Below are positions 56,391 to 64,000 of a DNA stretch of 64,000 nt, piece after piece. Origin of the DNA: Lolium rigidum (lineage: Eukaryota > Streptophyta > Magnoliopsida > Poales > Poaceae); NCBI RefSeq assembly GCF_022539505.1, contig NC_061510.1:269337687-269401686 (forward strand). The letters are read 5' to 3'. The notes beneath the pieces were generated by a model. That model was not told the origin of the DNA, did no database searches, and saw nothing but the letters and a program-made list of their open reading frames with translations. Both the position numbers and the translations under genes were made by a program. Positions within the stretch are counted from its first letter, which is position 1, and each line of letters begins with the position of its first letter.

Positions 56391-56819
56391 CGCCGCCGCC
56401 AACAGCAGGGGAGGAAGAAGGGGGGAGGAACAAGCCGTACCATAGTCCGGAGCTTCTTCCAGGAAGAGCGGTCGTATGTGCGGCGGCATGGCGGCGCTAA
56501 TGGATCGGTGGCGGCGCTAATGGATCGATGGCGGCGCGGCCGTTACCCCGTGATCGTGCCGAGAAAGACGCCGCTAATGGACGCAGTGGCGACGTCGCGC
56601 GACTAAAAGAGATAGGCCGTGGGCTTCTGTGAATTCAGATGAATCCGGGGAGGTTTTTGCAAATACACCCACTGCCAGCGTGTCCCTCCAAAAAGTGCAA
56701 TTCGGATTGTTTGGGGCTGTTTGCACCCGACTTACAAGTTCGTGTACCACCTGCCCCCATTTTGCAAGTATTTGGGTGAGTTTGCACGTCGAGGACAAGT
56801 TCGTGCATGCATATAGCTC
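56391..56819 (-). repeat. Right terminal inverted repeat of the MULE
   Basis: Reverse complement of the left TIR. It contains a short local duplication of GGCGGCGCTAATGGATCG at 56490-56530 that is absent on the left side. It ends ATATAGCTC, followed by the duplication TCTATAAAT. Confidence 0.9.
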
Positions 56820-56828
56820 TCTATAAAT
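56820..56828. repeat. Right target-site duplication of the MULE (TCTATAAAT)
   Basis: Exact second copy of 23597-23605. Confidence 0.9.
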
Positions 56829-56886
56829 CAGCATCCTCTGCTAACTGCTCCCAGGATTTGCAATCTTGGCAGAAATACGTGCTTCC

Positions 56887-57324
56887 TGGGTTTTTTTTCT
56901 CGCCCAGAATCTCCGAAATTTCGGCGGAAACCGTAAATACCGCTCACCCCCGAGAAATTTCTAGCGTGAACCAACCGAACTCAGCAGGTCACGAGTTCGA
57001 GGATCAAGACAATGCACAGTTATCTCATTTTATCTAGATAAACAGAGTTTTGTGTAAAAAATCTTAAAAATTAGAAAACAAGGGGAAACCACGATTCGAC
57101 CGCGCGACCTGTTGTTTGTCGACGGGAAGGCCCTACCGCTGCGCTGCATGCTGAGTTCGGTTGGTTCACGCTAGAAATTTATTAGTTTGATGCCAGAATT
57201 TTTTGAATTCAAAATTTGTTTGAAAAAACTCGGTCGAGAAAAACCCGAGATTTCCGAGAATTCGCGGTAACCGTTTTTTCCGGCCCCCTCCGGTAAAAAA
57301 AAGCTACCGAGAAAAAAAACCTGG
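56887..57324. mobile_element. MITE with 9-bp target duplication
   Basis: Inverted ends (TGGGTTTTTTTTCTCG on the left; CCAGGTTTTTTTTCTCGG read inward on the right) are flanked by CGTGCTTCC at 56878-56886 and 57325-57333. A second, perfect 32-bp inverted repeat lies inside (56955-56986 and 57149-57180). No coding capacity. Nine-base duplication suggests a Mutator-type MITE; a hAT origin with an 8-bp duplication is an alternative. Confidence 0.75.
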
Positions 57325-57333
57325 CGTGCTTCC

Positions 57334-58440
57334 ATAATCACCTACGTTCTGATTATAGAAGAAAAATGATCGTTCACATGCTGGGAAGCAATGGAGCAGA
57401 TCGTGAACCTTTTTTCTTCCATAATCTTGTTATACTGTTTTTTTAGATGTATAATCTTACTCTACTGTTGCTGGTACATAATTCAAAGGAAACTAATTCC
57501 AGAGTTTTAGGAAACAAAAATATACTATTTCATATAACCATTTTGCTTCCAACCAGGAACCTTTGTTCGGATGTTGAAGAAAATATTCTTATAATGTCAC
57601 ATAATCTTGCTACCTCATGTCACTCATGTCACTCATGTCACAGCTATTTATATGCTCCAATCTTTCATTAAGAACGTTTCGTAAAACATTACAAATATGC
57701 TCCCTGCTACTCACTGATACATAGCCTTTGCTGCATAGCAACAAGATGGAAGAACTTAATCCTCTTGTTACTACATCTATGATCATGCTGCAAGTACCTT
57801 ATACATTTTCCAATTCCTACAATACTACACATTCTTTATCAAATGCGCAATTTCTTTTAACACATCACTTCACACAAGTTGCGGAAAATAGATGAACTCC
57901 CTGAATTTTTTTTCCAGGTACTAAGCATCTTCATTTCTTATGTACACGAAATTTATATCTTTGAAAGGAAAAGTCATATGCTTCAACCACTTGTTTCTCA
58001 TGCTGGTTCAGCTTGCTTCAAAATTTAAAAAAATTGAGCTTCCAAAGACCAGTCGGTGAACAAGGGATCTCCATTCTTGTTTGTACCCTTTCACAAAGAT
58101 GGGTAGTCTAGAAGAGCTGCACAACACTGCAGGAAACAAATAAAATGAAGAGCATGAGGGCATCATTTAAATACAGTTCTTCTGACAATGAAAAATACAG
58201 CTACAAAGTGGTAGAATAATGGCTCTACTGCGGCAAACTTTTCAAGATTGAAACAGAAGTATGGTACATAAGAAGCATGATTATTTCGAAACATCGATTT
58301 CATGCTGCCTCAACAAAACTCACGTCTTGCTGGCAACATGTGGATGAAAATGCAAGAAACATGAGACAAGTGTATGTAAATACAGAATAGTATGCCTAGA
58401 GTAAACAGTTAAACTACAATATTAAAAAATGAAAGCATGG
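57334..58440. other. Unassigned AT-rich intergenic sequence
   Basis: No gene or element termini recognised. A short ATGTCACTC triplication lies at about 57617-57641. Confidence 0.4.
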
Positions 58441-58519
58441 TAAAAAAATGAAATGCAACGTAAATTGCATTATATTCATGCATATGAACATAGCGTGTTT
58501 ATGGTCGAAACACAACAGT

Positions 58520-59300
58520 TAAATTGCCGCATATCCTCTCTCGCTGGAGCGCCACCGCCATGTTGTGGTGCGACAAATAGGGGCAGCCGGCGCCGCTGGA
58601 AGCATGGGGGACTTGCGTTGCTGCGAGGAGCAGCGCTCACTGGTGGTTGGCCATGCTGTAAGTGGCGGTCGGGCATGGTGAGAGCCTTGGATGCTCCAAG
58701 GCTGCCAAGGAAGGGATGTGAAGGATGTCGAAGCTACCAATTCTGAGATACGGTGCTGCCGGCGTTGAGGCATGGTGCTACCACAACACGGTGTTGATGC
58801 TACCAAGTGCTGCGGGGCTTCAAAGAAGGGCGACCAAATAGGTCGATGCTACGAGCGCTTAGGAACCGCCTGGTTCACAACAGGCATGTTGCTACGACAG
58901 CACGCGGGTGGTGCTACCAGTCGCAGGTTGTGATGCTACGAGCATTAGGCGGTGCTGCTGCGATCCATGTCAGGAGGTGTTGCTGATCGTAGGAATATTA
59001 GCTACCAACCATGGCCAGTGGTGTTGCCGGCGCCCAGCAGCAATGGTGCCGGTGATTGGGGCGGGAGTGCTGCAAGGATCAAACCGTGGTGCTGCCGGTG
59101 ACCAGCGCCGGTGCTTCCGGCACCCAGCGGCGATGCTGCCGGCGAATTGGCGGTGGTGCTGCAAGCGGCAAGCCGTGGTGCTTCCAGCCATAGGTGGAGT
59201 TTCTACTAGGCAAGGCCGGTGGTGATACAACAGAGCATAGAGGTGCTACCGGCAGGGGGTGGAGAAGCACTTGTCGGCCGTCTGCCGATGCTGCTCGGCG
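58520..59300. repeat. Degenerate GGTGCTACCGG-type minisatellite
   Basis: Words such as GTGGTGCTACC, GATGCTGCCGGC and GGTGCTGCCGG recur every 20-40 bases over about 0.8 kb, too diverged for a fixed period. Open frames on both strands (58453-59415) follow from the composition. It resembles GC-rich repetitive leader sequences of plant retroelements, but no parent element is visible. Confidence 0.55.
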
Positions 59301-60210
59301 AAGCCGTGCTCGATGGGCGGATGGGAGATACGAGCGTCCGGGATGGGGATGGGGATGGGGATTTATCTCTCTCCATCTATTTTGGTGCCGGGATGAGAAG
59401 GAGCGTGCAGGTTAATTGGACGGTAGGGAGGTAGGGGATCAGGCTTCCAATCCCCCGGGGGGGACGCTTATCGTTGTACATATGTAAAACAAAGAGGTCA
59501 AAAAGTATGGAAGCATATTAGAGATGAAGCATACTCTACGTCTCTACTCGATGAGTAAGCACAAGAATTTTTCATAATTTCACTTGTCTAAGCATGGTAT
59601 GGGTAATTTAAATATGAAGCATGACTAATTTAAATATGAAGCATGGTTATTTAGAAGCAACAAAGTCAAGCAATCAAATTGCACAGCGTGGGAGCAGAAA
59701 CATTTACAAAAATACAAATATAAACGAATGCGTGGATTTTATCTTAAAAAATGTAAATATGAGTACAGGTAATCTGAATTACCTTCTTCCTAATTGTGAG
59801 TCCGTGAGGGGACCGAGACTGTCGAAGCATCCTACGGCCCGGTGCTTTGACCGAAGTGTAGACTTGAAGGCTGGGCTGAGCCGCCTCCGGCACCTACTGT
59901 ATGCTTCGGCCGCCGGCGGGCAGTAATGTCCATCGACGATTCCCCGCGCGCGGTAGACCCTAATGTGTGTCGACGCAGGACATGACCCGATGAAGACGCG
60001 GGTCTTGGCCTGGATGGGAGGGTGCAGTACGATTGGAAGAGCTGAAGTGCGGGCGGCGTGGCAGCATGGTCATGCGACGCCGTGGGATAGCAGTGTTGCG
60101 CGGCGGCCGGCAAGCCTGCGGGGCGGCGGATTAATTTGGGGAGCCGATCTGGACGAGGCGAGACAGGTAATTGGAAATACAGATGGTCACGATCCACCCC
60201 TCAGGGAAAT
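59301..60210. other. Unassigned, partly GC-rich sequence
   Basis: Contains a GGGGAT repeat (59340-59362) and a GC-rich block at 59800-60160 with no recognisable domain on either strand. It could be old gene or promoter sequence; I cannot support a gene. Confidence 0.35.
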
Positions 60211-60214
60211 CGAT

Positions 60215-63200
60215 TTTCATTATCATGGATAACGAAAACACAGCAGTATCATGTCAGGAGAAGAAGGGGGGGGAGCGCCGCCTACTGCTAGCGTTTAAGG
60301 GGGAGTTTATATTACAGACTAAGGATAGCAAAAAAAGGAAACTAAAAAACGGCAGCATAAGCTCAGGAATCTTCCAACAGCATCCAGCATCACCAAAAGT
60401 TTTTCGTCCTTTTTTTTTCTTCATCTTTTGCGCAACACCAGAGGAGCGATTCACGCAGCATCAGTCTCCATATCTTCTCCCTCATCTCCTGAGGTGTTAG
60501 CAACAGCAGCGTCAGTGATAGTAAGCATTCCTCCTCCTCGTCCAGGTCTCCCCCCAGCAGCTGAGGATGAAGTGGCGGCTACAGACGCCAGGCGCAACAG
60601 ATTATCTGCTCCAGTCTTGATATTCCTCTCATCAGCATCATTATGAAGTCCTGCCCAATATTTCATAAACACAACAGACAGGCTGATTAGTTCACTAGGA
60701 GATTTAATCAATTTCATGTCAAAACAAGCTCTGTTACGCAGCTTCCAGATTGCCCAGCAAATCGCTGCAAGACCAGCAATCTGAACATTCCTACTGGCAG
60801 GAACAAAACGTGGGAACCAATTGAAGAATTGTGTGAAGTTCCCAGGTCTGTCATTTGCACCAACAGCCACAGCAACTGTGCTCCATACATATTTTGCTGC
60901 AACACATTCAAAGAATAGATGGGGGATAGTTTCATTTTGGTGACAGAATTGACAGGATGCACTCCCACTCCAATTTCTTTTTAGAAGATTATCTTTTGTT
61001 GCGATTGCATTATGCCAAATTAACCACAACCAAATTTTTATCTTCAGAGGAATTCTGCTTTTCCACAGGTGTTTGAAGGATCTGTCTGTACCATGTCTGC
61101 ATAGGTGATTGTACATGGATTTCACAGAGAAAATTCCATTTTTTGTCCATTTCCACACAGGTCTGTCTTTCTCCTGAGAGAGGTCAACCTGTCTCACAAT
61201 GCCCAGCAGGCCATGAACTTGGGCAGCTAATTCTGGGGACAAATATCTTCTGAATGAGAAATTCCAACCATGTGCAGCCGCATCAGCAACTGTGATCTCC
61301 TGTTCATTACATATGTGGAATATCTCAGGAAAAGATTCACACAAAGGAGTACTACCACACCATGCATCTTGCCAGAAGCTTGTTGTTTTTCCATCTCCCA
61401 CTTGCATTTTTCTGCGCCTAAATACAAGCCTTTGATTTTTTGCATATCTGTCCATAAAGGAGAGTCACCTGGTCTCTTTTTTGAGTAGAAGACACCAACA
61501 CCTCTGAGATATTTTCTTTCTATGAAATCATTCCAAGGACTAGCTGAGGATTCAACTTTCCACCACCACTTACACATGAGGCTAATATTGAATTTGGTTA
61601 GATCTTTCAAGCCCAGGCCACCTTTCTTTTTTGGTTTACAGATCCACCTCCATTTCACAAAGTGATATTTCCTCTTATCAGCACTGCCAGCCCAGAAAAA
61701 GGATCTTATGGGTTTATCAATCTCTTCTATGGTTGTTTTATGTAACAATCTCATAGACATCTGATATACACCTGTGCTGGATAAGCAAGCACCAATTTTA
61801 ATCATTCTACCACCAATGGACATGTTATTTCCTATCCAGGCACACATTTTCTTTTTTGTTTTATCTCCCAAAAAGCTCATCTCAGTAACAGTAGGCCTCC
61901 TAGCACAAATAGGAGTGCCTAAGTATTTTATTGGCCAAGTACCACTTTTGCAATTGAACAGATCTGAATAAGACTGAATCTTGTTGTCATCATGAAGAAC
62001 TAGCATAACTTCACTTTTATCAAAATTAATTTTCAACCCAGACATTGCTTCAAAGAGATATAGCAGCAGCTTGAGATTTCTGGCTTGTTCCAAATCATCT
62101 TGAATCAAAAGGATTGTATCATCAGCATATTGGAGCATGGCAATCCCTCTGGGAATGATGTTATCAGCCAAACCTACAACAAGATCATTCTGCTGAGCCA
62201 CAGACACCATCTTGGCCAGACTGTTTGCTGCCATATTGAAGAGAAAAGGAGCAAAAGGGTCTCCTTGTCTAACCCCTTTATGACTACCAAAATATGGTCC
62301 CACCTTATCATTGACTTTGACACTGAGAGTCCCTTCAGCAACTGCTTTTTTAATCCAAACCAGCCAGTTACTACTGAAGCCCTTCTGTCTACAACAATCA
62401 AACAAGAACTCCCAATTTACTTTATCATATGCTTTTTCAAAGTCAATTTTCAACACCACCCCCTGCTGTTTTCTGAATTTTGATTCCCTCAGTACTTCCT
62501 GGAGTAGTGCAACTCCATCAGTGATGAATCTGCCCTTAATAAAGGCAGTTTGACAAGGATGTATCACTTTATCCATAATTGGAATTGCTCTAATTGTCAA
62601 AACTTTTGTGAAGATCTTAAAGAGAACTTGCAAGAGGCAAATTGGTCTGTATTTCTGAATTCTATCTGCATCTGGCCCTTTTGGTATAAGAGTAATGATT
62701 CCATAGTTAATTCTTTTTAAATCAATAGCATGTCTGTGAAAATCATTGAAAGCAGCCATCATATCCATCTTGATTATCTCCCAACACATTTTATAGAATT
62801 CAGCAGGGATTCCATCTGGGCCAGCTGCTTTATTGCTCTCCATCAAATCAATGGCATTCTTGATTTCTTCTTCACTAAAAGTTCTATCCATTATCTCTCT
62901 CTCTTCAGGATTTATTTTTTCATCAGCATTCCAAATCTGTTCTTCCATCCTGATGCCAGAATCAACAACTGGTCCAAAGAGATTTTTATAAAAATCAGTG
63001 GCATGATTCAACAAGTCATTTGTCCCTTGAATAGTATTTTCCCCATCAAACATAGAGAAAATAGTCCTTTTCCTCTTGCAGCCATTGGATATTCTATGAA
63101 AGAAAGAAGTATTACTGTCTCCTTGAAGGAGCCATTTTTCCCTAGATCTCTGTTGCCAATATTTCTCCTCTTTATCGAGAATAGAAAGAAGTTCTTACTG

Positions 63201-64000
63201 TATATGTGTTCTTCTCTTCATTTGATAGGCAGACAGAGGTTGATCTTCTTCCAGTTTCTCTAATTCTTCCAGCTCTCTGTTGATCTCCTTTTTCCTTTTG
63301 ATATCTCTCCCCTTCAGATTTGCCCCCCATCCTTTCAGATCTTTTTTAACATTTTTCAACTTCTGCTGCAATTTCCCCAGACTGTCAGCTGCTCTTACAT
63401 GTATTGACCAAGCTCTGGCTACCCTGCTAAGGAAATCATCTTCATGGAGCCATGCTTTCTCAAATTTAAAGTCTCTGCTCACTTTATTTTTTTGCTCCAT
63501 AGTGTCTAAAATCAAAGGGCTATGATCTGACATTTCCTTGGCAAGCTTGTGCACAGTAGCAAGAGGAAATAAACATTCCCAGGAATCATTCATCAAAAAT
63601 CTGTCAAGTTTTTCCAAAGTGGGGTCCTGTTGGTTATTTGACCAAGTGTATTGACCACCTGATAGATAGATTTCTCTCAAACCATGACAATTAATGATTG
63701 CATTGAACATATCAGTCCATCTATTTTTTCTCATGTTTTTATTTTTCTCAGAAGGGAATCTGATGATATTGAAGTCACCACCAATGAGTAAAGGCAGCTC
63801 TTGATCACTACAGGCATTTCCCAGTTCAATCAGAAAATCTTCTTTGTCTTCTACCTGAGCAGCCCCATACACAATAATCAAATTCCACTTCATCTGTATT
63901 TTTTTATCAAACAAGGAGATCTTGATATGAAATTTACCCACTGTAGATTTGCATATATCAAATCTAGATGACCTAAAGCCACCCAAAATCCCACCACTCC
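60215..64000 (-). mobile_element. LINE (L1-type non-LTR retrotransposon), 5' part beyond the window
   Basis: The minus-strand coding region has, in order, endonuclease, reverse transcriptase and zf-RVT parts. It ends at 60451, and an untranslated tail rich in T/A runs follows to roughly 60215; the exact 3' end and target duplication could not be fixed. ORF1 and the endonuclease start would lie right of 64000. One stop and one frameshift break the ORF. Confidence 0.8.
60451..63986 (-). pseudogene. LINE ORF2: endonuclease, reverse transcriptase and zf-RVT
   Basis: The endonuclease part has LIGGDFNIIR and the catalytic SDHSPL motif. After an in-frame TAA at about 63197 the frame resumes unchanged. 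Reverse transcriptase has AAGPDGIPAEFYK, IDFEKAYDKVNW, KGVRQGDPFAPFLF and the catalytic LQYADDTILL (YADD at 62129-62118). A frameshift near 61400 leads into the C-terminal frame (61455-60451) with the zf-RVT region (RIPLKIKIWLWLIWHNAIATKD, CQFCHQNETIPHLFFEC). ORF2 nicks the target DNA and primes reverse transcription from it. Two lesions make this copy inactive; its motifs are otherwise well kept, so it is not very old. Confidence 0.88.

Larger units (their letters stand above)
23606..56819 (-). mobile_element. Mutator-like element (MULE) with nested insertions
   Basis: Long terminal inverted repeats (23606-24019 and 56391-56819) start GAGATATATGCATG and GAGCTATATGCATG and are flanked by a perfect 9-bp duplication. 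Its own DNA is only about 3.7 kb; the remaining about 29.5 kb is one Athila-type insertion with its own passengers. It carries a defective mudrA-type gene on the minus strand and a small ORF on the plus strand. The catalytic part of the transposase is largely deleted, so it is non-autonomous. Confidence 0.9.

Noticed and set aside
59832..60232. GC-rich frames on both strands
   Set aside because: No motif, both strands equally open, no splice or promoter signals that agree with either.

Overview
The window is plant intergenic DNA made almost entirely of transposable elements nested inside one another. The family mix points to a grass, most likely Triticeae (wheat, Aegilops, barley or rye): Tekay-type chromovirus with 4 kb LTRs, Athila-type LTRs ending in GGGTTATCA, a Tat-type element with GCCGAT-rich spacer, CACTA, MULE, hAT, Helitron and LINE. 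This is inference from element types; no single-copy marker is present. I found no intact host protein gene, tRNA, rRNA or CRISPR array.

Left stack (1-21691). A Tekay-clade Ty3/gypsy element (8245-21691) has a decayed gag-pol and a complete 3' LTR. Its 5' LTR is split by an Athila-type element, of which the 3' part (4344-8244) is in view. That Athila element received a Helitron carrying PPR-gene fragments (5009-6601) and a CACTA element (right end at 4343). The CACTA element is itself cut by a Tat-type retrotransposon whose 3' end is 1-2919. The left halves of these layers lie outside the window.

Junction (21692-23605). A LINE RNase H remnant, a CACTA terminus and about 0.8 kb of unassigned DNA.

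Right stack (23606-56819). A Mutator-like element with about 420-bp TIRs and a perfect 9-bp target duplication (TCTATAAAT) spans 33 kb. Its mudrA-type gene is interrupted by an Athila-type retrotransposon (25467-54941, TSD TTAGC). That retrotransposon is interrupted by a 22-kb CACTA element (29224-51590, TSD GAT). The CACTA element holds several tandem arrays, a 1.3-kb near-perfect palindrome with Helitron-like 3' ends at both sides, a solo Tekay-type LTR (41596-45678, TSD GAACT) and a hAT element (48389-50965, TSD GACATGCG). A 100-N assembly gap lies at 40254-40353.

Right edge (56829-64000). A MITE with 9-bp TSD, unassigned sequence, a degenerate GGTGCTACCGG-rich minisatellite, and a LINE (minus strand) with endonuclease, reverse transcriptase and zf-RVT regions that runs off the right end.

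The genes seen are transposon genes, mostly broken. The more intact ones are an acidic antisense ORF in the Tat-type element, a one-ORF Athila derivative, a small TATA-driven basic ORF in the MULE, and a three-exon remnant gene in the hAT element.
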